Assembly (NCBI RefSeq): GCF_018219155.1
Contig: NZ_CP056123.1
Location: 4,574,680-4,638,679, forward strand
DNA from: Moritella sp. 24
Lineage (GTDB): Bacteria > Pseudomonadota > Gammaproteobacteria > Enterobacterales > Moritellaceae
Length of the DNA stretch: 64,000 nt
Reading direction: 5' to 3'
Each line of letters opens with the position of its first letter. Position 1 is the stretch's first letter. The position numbers and the translations under genes were made by a program. This document shows positions 1-8,229 of this stretch, piece by piece. The notes under the pieces were generated by a model, which was given only the letters and a program-made list of their open reading frames with translations, was not told where the DNA came from and made no database searches.

Positions 1-2
1 AA

Positions 3-242
3 CTCGACACTTTAGTGAATGTTACGATTCACTATCCACAAGGTATTCCCACCTTTTGGCAGTTTATTAGTGGTCAGGTCAAGCAGATCCAAGTACAAGT
101 GAGTACACAAGATATTAACTCAAGTTATATTGGTGACTACACGAATGACAAAGATTTTCAGGCGAATTTCCAGCAATGGATAAATGAACTATGGGTTAAT
201 AAAGACCAAGAACTCGATCAACTTAAGCAGGCTGCAAACTAA
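3..242 (+). CDS. PlsC-like acyltransferase, C-terminal fragment (cut by window edge)
   Basis: Only the C-terminal part is visible; the reading frame is open from the window edge, so the gene starts to the left. The visible part aligns with the C-terminus of the next gene: LDTLVNVTIHYP matches LDQILDVTIIYP, and GDYTNDKDFQANFQQW matches GDYENDAQFKQHFQQW. It is therefore very likely a tandem paralogue of the lysophosphatidate-type acyltransferase that follows. Its stop codon is directly followed by the ATG of that gene, so the two are probably co-transcribed. The catalytic H-x4-D motif lies outside the window and cannot be checked. Confidence 0.8.
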   Translation, partial: LDTLVNVTIHYPQGIPTFWQFISGQVKQIQVQVSTQDINSSYIGDYTNDKDFQANFQQWINELWVNKDQELDQLKQAAN

Positions 243-1139
243 ATGATTAATTTTCTGCCTACGTTTATTTTAATGATCATTAGTACATCATTAGTCGTTA
301 TTAACATTGTTTGCTCATTAACGCTTATCAGTATCACAGGGCTCATTAAGTTTATTTTACCGTTTAGCCCAGTACAAAAAGTTTCTCGGAAAATTGCAGA
401 TCGATTACTCGGAGTCTGGGTTTTCATTAACACTTGGATGATCTCATTCATCAATAAAGTTGAATGGGATATTAAAATTAACGGCGATTTAAATAAAAAG
501 AGCTGGTACTTATTGATTTCCAATCACCATAGCTGGACTGACATTGTCATTCTATTTTCAGTCTTTGCGAATAAGATCCCGTTGCCTAAATTCTTTGTAA
601 AACAAGAAGTTTTATATATTCCCTTCGTTGGCACCGCTTGCTGGGCCTTAGACATGCCCTTCATGAAACGCTACAGCAAACAAAAGTTAGCTAAAAAGCC
701 ACACTTGAAAGGGAAAGATATGGCAAGTGCACGTAAAGCCTGTGCCAAAGCTAAACTAGCTCCGACGACCATCGTTAATTTTGCAGAAGGGACGCGATTT
801 ACTGAAGCAAAAAAACAGCACACAAAATCTCCCTTTCGCTATTTACTGCCACCCAAATCAGGCGGCATCGCATTATCACTGGCTTCGATGGGCTCAACCT
901 TAGATCAAATTTTAGATGTCACGATCATCTATCCAGATAACCCCGATTCACCCTTCAAGGATCTGCTACAAGGTAAATTAAAGCGTATTATTATTCGAGT
1001 TGAAACAATTGAAGTCACATCAGATCTACAAGGTGATTATGAAAATGACGCTCAATTTAAACAGCATTTTCAGCAATGGGTCACCAGCATTTGGCATAGA
1101 AAAGACCAACTAATCTCGGATTTTCACCAACGCATTTAA
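243..1139 (+). CDS. yihG: 1-acyl-sn-glycerol-3-phosphate acyltransferase family protein (YihG-like)
   Basis: A 298-residue PlsC-family acyltransferase, expected to transfer an acyl group to a lysophospholipid at the inner membrane. A hydrophobic N-terminal segment at about residues 3-40 should anchor it. The catalytic H-x4-D motif is seen as HHSWTD (95-100) and the phosphate-binding EGTR motif at 182-185. Between them is the FVKQEVLYIPFVG block typical of the YihG subgroup. The E. coli yihG gene also sits beside srkA (yihE) and dsbA, as here, which supports the name. The ATG follows the previous stop without a gap, suggesting translational coupling. The exact acyl donor cannot be told from sequence. 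Confidence 0.85.
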   Translation: MINFLPTFILMIISTSLVVINIVCSLTLISITGLIKFILPFSPVQKVSRKIADRLLGVWVFINTWMISFINKVEWDIKINGDLNKKSWYLLISNHHSWTDIVILFSVFANKIPLPKFFVKQEVLYIPFVGTACWALDMPFMKRYSKQKLAKKPHLKGKDMASARKACAKAKLAPTTIVNFAEGTRFTEAKKQHTKSPFRYLLPPKSGGIALSLASMGSTLDQILDVTIIYPDNPDSPFKDLLQGKLKRIIIRVETIEVTSDLQGDYENDAQFKQHFQQWVTSIWHRKDQLISDFHQRI

Positions 1140-1147
1140 ACATTTAA

Positions 1148-1177
1148 CCCACAAGGTTAGTCTAATAACTTTGTGGG
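1148..1177 (+). terminator. Hairpin after the acyltransferase gene
   Basis: CCCACAAGGTTA pairs with TAACTTTGTGGG (12 bp with one G-U) around a 6-nt loop, nine bases after the stop. The following T-run is poor, so termination strength is uncertain. Confidence 0.6.
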
Positions 1178-1374
1178 CCACTTCATTTTAATTCTCGAAC
1201 AACCAACAAAAATAACGCTTTAGGGGTAAAAGAAGAGATAAAAACTGCCTTTAATAGAGTCTGAATTCTAAAGGGACATTAAGATCTCACTTTTACTTTA
1301 ATCTTAAACGAAACAAGGTGTAACATGCTATAACTGTTAATGCATTGTTGCATTAATCTTTTTTGGGATCACAC

Positions 1375-3036
1375 ATGAGCACATTAGCACCAAACTTAAA
1401 CACACCTCTCGATGCCTTACTGCACTGGGAAAAGCATCGTGCCAATGAGGTATATTTACGCCAGCCTATTAATGGGACATTTCACGAATTCACGTGGTCT
1501 CAAGTGGCTGACCAGACAAAACGTATCGCTCAAGCACTACAGTCTCTTGGACTAGCACCAGGTGATAAAGTCGCGATCCTCGCAAAGAATAGCGCTGAAT
1601 GGTTTATTAACGATTTAGCTATTATGTACGCGGGTTATATTAGTGTACCAATTTATTCAACAGCAAACGCGAAAACAATTAACTATGTACTAGAGCACAG
1701 TGAAGCAAAAGTACTATTTGTTGGTAAGCTAGATAACTATCAAAACTTAGAAGGCAAGCTACCAGCAGACGTAATTACCATCAGCTATCCTTACGAAACA
1801 TTGGCTTGCCAATACAAATGGAATGACCTGCTTGAACAGCATCAACCATTAGCAGCGCCAGTGAAAATAGATCTAGACAGCTTAATGTCGATTATTTATA
1901 CCTCAGGTAGTACAGGTAACCCGAAAGGCGTGATGATCACGTTTGCAGCATTCAAATCAGCATCTCAAAATATTATCACAAGCTTAGGGTTTGTTGCTGG
2001 TGACCGTTTACTGTCTTACTTACCACTCGCCCATATTACTGAGCGTGTTTATATTGAAGGTAGCAGTATTTATGCTGGTGAAGGTGTAGTTTCATTTGTT
2101 GAATCACTTGATACTTTCGTGAGTAATATTCAGTCTGTCGAACCAACATTATTTATTTCTGTACCACGTCTATGGACTCGCTTCCAAATGGGCGTATTAC
2201 AAAAAATGCCTGCACATAAACTTAACTTCCTACTCAAAATTCCATTCGTAAATGGGTTAGTAAGAGCGAAGATTAAACGTGGTCTAGGTTTACACCATGC
2301 ACGTATGCTTGGTTGTGGTTCAGCTGCCGTATCACCTGCATTATTAAAATGGTATGAACGCCTTGGCTTAAATATTACTGAAGCATGGGGTATGACAGAA
2401 AACCTTGCTTACGGTACATTGAATCACCCATTCAACCCGCAAAAAATCGGTACTATTGGTAAACCAGGTAAAGGTGTAATTCTTAAAATTTCTGAGATTG
2501 GTGAAATCTTAGTAAAAGGTGACGGCCTGATGACGGGCTATTACAAAGATGAAGCACAAACCAAAGAATCATTCGATGAAGAAGGTTACTTCAAAACAGG
2601 TGATAAAGGTGAAATTGATGCCAATGGTTATGTCAAAATTACCGGCCGTGTTAAAGATATCTTTAAGACTTCAAAAGGTAAATACGTTACGCCAGTACCA
2701 ATTGAATGCAAATTTGGTGAGAACCCGAATATTGAACAAATTTGTATTACAGGTACAGCACTAACACAACCTGTTGCATTAGTTGTATTATCACCGGAAG
2801 CACGTGAACAAGGTCAAGAAGTCATGACAAGCAACCTTGAAGAAACACGTCAACACATCAATAAGTCATTAGAATCACATGCACGTATTGGTCATATCAT
2901 CGTATTAAAAGATGAATGGACAGTCGATAATGGTTTATTAACACCAACACTTAAATTTAAGCGTCACGAACTAGAAAGTCGTTTTAAACCTTTCTACGAA
3001 GAGAACCATAAAGATAAGATTGTTTGGGAACAATAA
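1375..3036 (+). CDS. AMP-binding long-chain acyl-CoA synthetase
   Basis: A 553-residue member of the adenylate-forming family, expected to activate fatty acids to acyl-CoA via acyl-AMP. The P-loop-like AMP motif YTSGSTGNPKG is at 175-185, followed by EAWGMTEN and the TGDKGEID/GRVKDIFKTSKGKYV block that carries the hinge and C-terminal lysine region. It resembles the long-chain FACS subgroup more than short-chain acetate ligases. I start it at the ATG at 1375, which has GGGA 8 bases upstream; an upstream in-frame TTG at 1363 lies in that ribosome-binding stretch. It follows the acyltransferases after a hairpin, so it probably has its own promoter. Substrate chain length is inferred from the family only. 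Confidence 0.88.
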   Translation: MSTLAPNLNTPLDALLHWEKHRANEVYLRQPINGTFHEFTWSQVADQTKRIAQALQSLGLAPGDKVAILAKNSAEWFINDLAIMYAGYISVPIYSTANAKTINYVLEHSEAKVLFVGKLDNYQNLEGKLPADVITISYPYETLACQYKWNDLLEQHQPLAAPVKIDLDSLMSIIYTSGSTGNPKGVMITFAAFKSASQNIITSLGFVAGDRLLSYLPLAHITERVYIEGSSIYAGEGVVSFVESLDTFVSNIQSVEPTLFISVPRLWTRFQMGVLQKMPAHKLNFLLKIPFVNGLVRAKIKRGLGLHHARMLGCGSAAVSPALLKWYERLGLNITEAWGMTENLAYGTLNHPFNPQKIGTIGKPGKGVILKISEIGEILVKGDGLMTGYYKDEAQTKESFDEEGYFKTGDKGEIDANGYVKITGRVKDIFKTSKGKYVTPVPIECKFGENPNIEQICITGTALTQPVALVVLSPEAREQGQEVMTSNLEETRQHINKSLESHARIGHIIVLKDEWTVDNGLLTPTLKFKRHELESRFKPFYEENHKDKIVWEQ

Positions 3037-3060
3037 GCTAAAACATAAGTTTAGATAAAC

Positions 3061-3087
3061 AAAAAGGACGCAATTGCGTCCTTTTTT
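3061..3087. terminator. Bidirectional intrinsic terminator
   Basis: AAAAAGGACGCAATTGCGTCCTTTTTT is a self-complementary hairpin (written in pieces: AAAAAGGACGCA + ATTGCGTCCTTTTTT) flanked by A- and T-runs. It sits between the convergent acyl-CoA synthetase and dsbA genes and can serve both. Confidence 0.9.
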
Positions 3088-3108
3088 AATATTTAAAATA
3101 TAAGAGTA

Positions 3109-3732
3109 TTAGTTAGTTTTTGCTGCTAGATATTTAATTAATTCAGCTAGCTTAACGTTAAACTCTTCACCACGGGCCTTAATACCACCCATGTTAATTT
3201 GGTATTTGCCATTAACGATCAATGCAGGTACGCCACGAATATTATTTTTAGCCGTGTTTTTATCCATACGAGCTACTTTACCATTCACAGCAAAGCTATT
3301 AACAGCAGCATCGAATTTCTTACCATCGACACCAGCATCAGTAAATACAGTACGGATATCATCACGACCACTAAAACGACGTTTTTGGTCATGTATCGCA
3401 GTAAATATTGCCGATGACATTTTATGCTCAACATTTAGCAACTCAGCTGTCGCAAATGCTTTTTGCATTTCAATACCCATTTCACGACCAATAAAAGCAA
3501 CGTGATTTTTTTCGACTTTAATATCAGTGTCTGCAAGACGTTTCGTCACGTCAGTCATGATTGGTTCGAATTTATTACAATGTGGGCAGAAATACGAAAA
3601 GTACTCAGCTACTTCAGGTTTTGATGTTGCTTGCTCAGAAATAACATCATAATGCACACCTTCTTTAAACTGTGCTGCGTTCGCAAATGGTAAAAATAAC
3701 ATTGCGGTGATCAATATAAATAATTTTTTCAT
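3109..3732 (-). CDS. dsbA: Thiol:disulfide interchange protein DsbA
   Basis: A periplasmic thioredoxin-fold oxidase of 207 residues that introduces disulfides into exported proteins and is reoxidised by DsbB. It has a classic signal peptide at residues 1-19 ending in ANA-A. The active site is CPHC at 49-52 inside FSYFCPHC, and the cis-proline loop is seen as RGVPALIV. Length matches the E. coli protein (208 with signal). It lies 50 bp downstream of srkA on the same strand, the same operon order as E. coli yihE-dsbA. Confidence 0.97.
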   Translation of the reverse strand: MKKLFILITAMLFLPFANAAQFKEGVHYDVISEQATSKPEVAEYFSYFCPHCNKFEPIMTDVTKRLADTDIKVEKNHVAFIGREMGIEMQKAFATAELLNVEHKMSSAIFTAIHDQKRRFSGRDDIRTVFTDAGVDGKKFDAAVNSFAVNGKVARMDKNTAKNNIRGVPALIVNGKYQINMGGIKARGEEFNVKLAELIKYLAAKTN

Positions 3733-3782
3733 TATTTTCCTTCCTGAAAATTTAAATTAAACATAATTAACTGTACAAAAAA

Positions 3783-4772
3783 TTAGTAATTAGGAATGAG
3801 AGATAACGGCGACTTTTGCATATTACCAATCTGTTCATGCAAAGATACGACCTGCTGTTGCCAATATTGTTCATCCGCAAACCACGAAAAATGACGACTA
3901 AATGCAGGATCATCCCAACGCTTAGCAATCCAACCCATATAATTCATCATGCGCATCGCACGTAATGGTTCAATTAGCTGCAACTGTTTAGAGTCAAAAG
4001 AGCAAAATTCTTCATACCCCTCTAATATTACTTCCAGTTGTAATAATTGCTCATGACGTTCTCCATGCAACATCATCCATATATCTTGTATTGCAGGACC
4101 TTGGCGACAATCATCAAAGTCTAGTAACGTGACTTTATCACGCCATAAAATATTTCCCGCATGTAAATCGCCATGCAAACGAATCAATTGCTTATCATCT
4201 GGCTTATATTGCAACATGATTTCTTTTGCTAACGCATCATAAACATCAAAAAATGATGTTTCTAAATGCGCTGGGACAAAATTATTATGCTGTAATATTT
4301 GCTTTGGTGTTTGTACAAACTCCGCAATCGACAATGTTGGTCGATATAAAAATGATTGCTTGCTTGCAAGTTGATGCACACGTCCTAAATTACGCCCTAC
4401 CGACTCTAATGCATCAAGATTATCCACTTCAATAGGACGCCCGCCAGCACTTGGAAAAATAGCAAAGCGATATCCTTGATAAGTAAATAAACTACACCCA
4501 TCAAATTGTAATGGCGCAACAACATCAATTTCCGCTTGTTCTAACTCGAGTGAAAAATTATGTTCTTCTTGGATCTGTTCATCACTCCACCGTTCAGGGC
4601 GATAAAATTTAACCACAAAACGTTGGCGATCTTCGTCTTGGAATTGAAACACGCGATTCTCATAACTGTTCAATTCCAATAAACCTGAATCCACACGAAT
4701 ACCGATAGATTCTATCGCATCCAGCATAAAGTCAGGTGATAGAAGGCTGTAATCAACGGGCTGTTCTGTCAT
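3783..4772 (-). CDS. srkA: Stress response kinase A
   Basis: A 329-residue cytosolic serine/threonine kinase of the aminoglycoside-phosphotransferase fold (YihE/RdoA). The catalytic loop HGDLHAGN is at 200-207 and the metal-binding LDFDD at 217-221, as in the family. E. coli SrkA is 328 residues and counteracts stress-induced cell death; it is co-transcribed with dsbA, and the same arrangement is seen here. The start ATG at 4772 begins MTEQPVDYSLL, close to family N-termini. Confidence 0.93.
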   Translation of the reverse strand: MTEQPVDYSLLSPDFMLDAIESIGIRVDSGLLELNSYENRVFQFQDEDRQRFVVKFYRPERWSDEQIQEEHNFSLELEQAEIDVVAPLQFDGCSLFTYQGYRFAIFPSAGGRPIEVDNLDALESVGRNLGRVHQLASKQSFLYRPTLSIAEFVQTPKQILQHNNFVPAHLETSFFDVYDALAKEIMLQYKPDDKQLIRLHGDLHAGNILWRDKVTLLDFDDCRQGPAIQDIWMMLHGERHEQLLQLEVILEGYEEFCSFDSKQLQLIEPLRAMRMMNYMGWIAKRWDDPAFSRHFSWFADEQYWQQQVVSLHEQIGNMQKSPLSLIPNY

Positions 4773-4860
4773 TCTTATTTCCTAAAATACTACTATCTAT
4801 ACTAATCTCTACATCCAAATAACCGTCATTAACCTACAGCCGATTTTAGATGAATATAAT

Positions 4861-4893
4861 AATAACAAGCCCAGTATCACTGGGCTTGTTATT
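4861..4893 (-). terminator. Intrinsic terminator after ccoG
   Basis: A perfect 14-bp stem, AATAACAAGCCCAG with its complement around loop TATCA. On the minus strand it is followed by a T/A-rich run, about 50 bp beyond the ccoG stop. Confidence 0.85.
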
Positions 4894-4943
4894 TACTTTA
4901 ACTTACATTATTCATAAAGCTATTTATAAATAATATAAAAACG

Positions 4944-6350
4944 TTATAACTTACTGATAAAACGACTTTGCTGAGTAAAAACATAATGATCATTACCAAT
5001 CTCAGTGATGACAAAGTTAATCTTAAGCACTGGCTGTTCTAGGTCATAAGGGTCAATAGCTAAGCTCACAGGTTGTACTAATAACTCACCGGGCAATACT
5101 TCAACTTCACGCGGTCCAAACCATTCATGCTCAGGAACATCAATAACATCTAGACTATATTTCTGTGTAAATGATGTTTTGTTAATAATTTTAAGAGTGT
5201 AAGTATTCTCGATATTACCATCCGAGTTTTCACGGTATAGCGCATTTCGGTCGCGAATAATATCCATTTGGACCGGTGAAATACGTATCACGCTCACTGC
5301 AAGTAAGACCATCATAAGCGTCATAACAACACCATAGCCCACTAATTTAAATCTGCTTTTTGCATGCGGTTTATTACTTAATTCATTTTCAGAAGTATAG
5401 CGTATCAAGCCTTTTGGATAATTCATTCGTTCCATAGTCTGATCGCAAGCATCAATACAAGCACCACAGTTAATACACTCATACTGTAAGCCGTCACGGA
5501 TATCAATACCGGCTGGACACACCTGAACACATAAATTACAGTCGATACAATCACCTAAACCTTTAGCTTTATGATCAACTTTACGTGAACGAGCGCCTCT
5601 AGATTCACCTCGGTTAAAATCATAGCCGACAATTAAGGTATCAGAATCAAACATAGCGGACTGAAAGCGAGAGTATGGGCACATATGAGTACACATAATA
5701 CTGCGCATCCAACCTGCATTACCATAAGTACAAAATGCAAAAAATAGAACCCAGAAATACACATTACCGCTAGCTTGAAGGGTAAAAAAGTCACAGTAAA
5801 GGTCGTAAATAGGCACAAAGTAAGCCATGAATGCTAAACCAGTAAGCAGGGAAAAACTCAACCAAGCAGTGTGCTTAAGTACTTTCTTTTTAACTTTATC
5901 GGCTGTTGTTGGTCCTTGATTTAATTTTAATCGCTTATTCGCTGAACCTTCTATTTTCTCTTCAAACCAAATGAAAATAAATGTCCAAATTGTTTGCGGA
6001 CACATAAAGCCACACCAAACTCGACCTAAGTAAGCCGTGACAAAAAATAATGCGAATGCACCAACAATTAGCAATAAAGCCAGTAACATTAAGTCTTGGG
6101 GAAAAATAGTTAAGCCGAAGATATGAATACGTTGCTCAAGGATATTCAATAAGATCGCTTGATGACCATCCCATTGAAACAAAGGTAATGCAAAAAACAG
6201 CACCATAAAAAACCAACCCATGTATTTTCTCAAACGCTGAAATACCCCCGTCATATTCCTAACATAGATATGATTATCAGGACCGACATTGGTGTATTTA
6301 GGCTTAACTTTAGGGGTTACATCTTTTATATTTATGCGTTCTTCAGACAT
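4944..6350 (-). CDS. ccoG: Cytochrome c oxidase accessory protein CcoG (RdxA/FixG family)
   Basis: A 468-residue polytopic inner-membrane iron-sulfur protein. Family members reduce copper during assembly of cbb3-type cytochrome oxidase. Hydrophobic segments are visible at about 46-60, 86-107, 163-182, 197-213 and 333-352. Two 4Fe-4S motifs follow: C268-x2-C271-x2-C274-x3-C278 and C292-x2-C295-x2-C298-x3-C302. The membrane CGFMCPQTIW and CTHMCPYSRF cysteine motifs are also present. The C-terminal part is an Ig-like extracytoplasmic domain. The ccoNOPQ oxidase genes are not in this window. Confidence 0.93.
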   Translation of the reverse strand: MSEERINIKDVTPKVKPKYTNVGPDNHIYVRNMTGVFQRLRKYMGWFFMVLFFALPLFQWDGHQAILLNILEQRIHIFGLTIFPQDLMLLALLLIVGAFALFFVTAYLGRVWCGFMCPQTIWTFIFIWFEEKIEGSANKRLKLNQGPTTADKVKKKVLKHTAWLSFSLLTGLAFMAYFVPIYDLYCDFFTLQASGNVYFWVLFFAFCTYGNAGWMRSIMCTHMCPYSRFQSAMFDSDTLIVGYDFNRGESRGARSRKVDHKAKGLGDCIDCNLCVQVCPAGIDIRDGLQYECINCGACIDACDQTMERMNYPKGLIRYTSENELSNKPHAKSRFKLVGYGVVMTLMMVLLAVSVIRISPVQMDIIRDRNALYRENSDGNIENTYTLKIINKTSFTQKYSLDVIDVPEHEWFGPREVEVLPGELLVQPVSLAIDPYDLEQPVLKINFVITEIGNDHYVFTQQSRFISKL

Positions 6351-6666
6351 TACATGCTCCTTATTTTTATATCTTCGATTATATCAAAGAAGCTTAATAA
6401 GTCTTTATAATGCTATAACTTATCAAATGCTTATTAATTTAATCAGACACTTACCACAACATTTAAACTCATCAACAAATTTGAAGACAAGCCAATACAA
6501 GGCTAATTTACTTCTCTCTAAATGGATGATTATATTTTATAAACTAGCGGGGGTATTGAAACATAAATAACGTGTAATGACATAGTACAGATCAATACTA
6601 AACGTCCCTATAACAGATGGTTTAGTTATAAAAACAAGCTATAACAGTTGAACTCCGTTATATATA
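6351..6666. other. Intergenic, no gene seen
   Basis: A 316-bp AT-rich gap between ccoG and the MocR-type gene. It must carry the ccoG promoter. I found only a degenerate FNR-like half site (TTGAT on the minus strand near 6390), not a convincing operator, and no clear terminator for the gene to its right. Confidence 0.5.
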
Positions 6667-8082
6667 TTAATGAATACACCTAGCCAACGTAATTAAAGCC
6701 CGTTTAGTCTTATCGGTCCACGCATAGGAGCAATTAATACGCATGCAATTTTGATACTTATTATCACTGGCAAACAGAGTGCCAGGCGCAATACTAATAT
6801 TGTGCTCATCCAATAATACTTGTAATAAATTAGCCGTATTAATATGTGCAGGAAGCTCCAACCATAAAAAATAACCGCCCTCAGGGCGCGTAATCTTAGT
6901 TTCACTTGGAAAGTATAGTTCAATAGCGTTTTGCATTTGCTGTTGCCGCCCAGCTAGTAATCGCCTTAATTTACGTAAGTGAACATCATAATTACCGTGT
7001 AATACGAACTGAGCCAGTGCGAGTTGATTTGGCACCGCAGCTGATAATGTCGTCATCAATTGTAATTGCTCTACCTGCTTAGCATAGCGCCCCGCAACAA
7101 CCCAACCCACTCTAAAACCTGGCGCTAAACATTTTGAAAACGAAGAACAATGCAAAACAAGTCCTTGTTCATCATACGCTTTAATCGGTTTAGGCTTTTG
7201 TTCAGAGAAATATAATTCGCTATAAACATCATCTTCAAGTAAGGGGATCTTTTTTTCCACTAGAATATCCCTGATCGCAAGTTTATTCTCTTCCGACATC
7301 AAGGCCCCTAGCGGATTTTGGAACTTACTCATCAACCAGCAGGCTTTAATATCATGGCGTTCAACGACCGCCATTAATGCATCAACAGACATACCTAATT
7401 GTGGATCAGTTGCCACTTCAACGGCCTTAAGTTGTAATCGCTCCACTGTTTGTAATACGCCATAAAATGCGGGAGATTCAATTGCAACAGTATCACCAGG
7501 CTTAGTCACCGCCATCAAGCTTAAACCTAATGATTCCATGGCTCCAGACGTGATAACAATGTCATCAATAGACACATCAATACCATCGCGAATGTAACGT
7601 TTAGCAATAGCTCGACGTAATGCAATACTTCCAGGAGGAAGCTCTGTCACCGCACTTTGTACTGGCATCGTTTTAATTGTTTTTGCGAGAGCTAGGCCTA
7701 GCTGCCTCAATGGAAATAAAGATGGGTCTGGAAAAGCTGAACCGAAAGGCACAATATCTGGTCGTTTACAGGATTTTAGTACATCAAAAACATGCTCATT
7801 AATTTTAATTGCACGATTAATCATTTGTGGCGTGGTTTGTTTTGGTATCGCAAGACGGTTTAAATGCGCTGAGACAAAATAGCCAGATCGAATTTTGGCG
7901 TAGACCCAGCCCTCTGATTCTAATAACTCATATGCTTTGAGTACAGTCATAGGGCTAATATGTTGGATCTGACTCATCTTACGAATCGACGGTATACGAT
8001 CACCCGGCAACCATATACGTTGTTCGATTTGCAACTGAATTTCAGCAGCTACCTCATGATAGCGACTTTTGTGTAAAGACAT
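6667..8082 (-). CDS. MocR-type GntR regulator with class I aminotransferase domain
   Basis: A 471-residue two-domain protein. Residues 1-70 form a GntR winged helix (ISPMTVLKAYELLESEGWV, with GYFV after it). Residues about 110-470 are a fold-type I PLP aminotransferase. The PLP lysine is K317 in SFSK, and the cofactor contacts N256 (QNPLG), D284 and Y287 (EDDVY) are intact, so PLP binding is very likely. Such proteins regulate vitamin B6, taurine or GABA genes, or act as YdcR-like aminotransferases. No adjacent target gene gives the effector away. The gene to its right runs in the same direction 147 bp upstream. Confidence 0.88.
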   Translation of the reverse strand: MSLHKSRYHEVAAEIQLQIEQRIWLPGDRIPSIRKMSQIQHISPMTVLKAYELLESEGWVYAKIRSGYFVSAHLNRLAIPKQTTPQMINRAIKINEHVFDVLKSCKRPDIVPFGSAFPDPSLFPLRQLGLALAKTIKTMPVQSAVTELPPGSIALRRAIAKRYIRDGIDVSIDDIVITSGAMESLGLSLMAVTKPGDTVAIESPAFYGVLQTVERLQLKAVEVATDPQLGMSVDALMAVVERHDIKACWLMSKFQNPLGALMSEENKLAIRDILVEKKIPLLEDDVYSELYFSEQKPKPIKAYDEQGLVLHCSSFSKCLAPGFRVGWVVAGRYAKQVEQLQLMTTLSAAVPNQLALAQFVLHGNYDVHLRKLRRLLAGRQQQMQNAIELYFPSETKITRPEGGYFLWLELPAHINTANLLQVLLDEHNISIAPGTLFASDNKYQNCMRINCSYAWTDKTKRALITLARCIH

Positions 8083-8229
8083 GAATACATCTACCTGAAT
8101 CTATCATTCGAAAACTAACGAACAAGCCATCGTACATAAAACCTGATTAAGAACGATTGATTATATACGATTTTTTCAGATGAGTGCTATCTTCTAAATC
8201 CAGACTGATAACCTTAGCAGTGCCTATAA

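Noticed and set aside
6376..6396. FNR-like site upstream of ccoG
   Set aside because: Only one half site (TTGAT) fits; three of five bases of the other half mismatch.
6289..6570. A 93-codon plus-strand frame overlapping the start of ccoG
   Set aside because: Overlaps a certain gene, has no recognisable domain and no good start signal.
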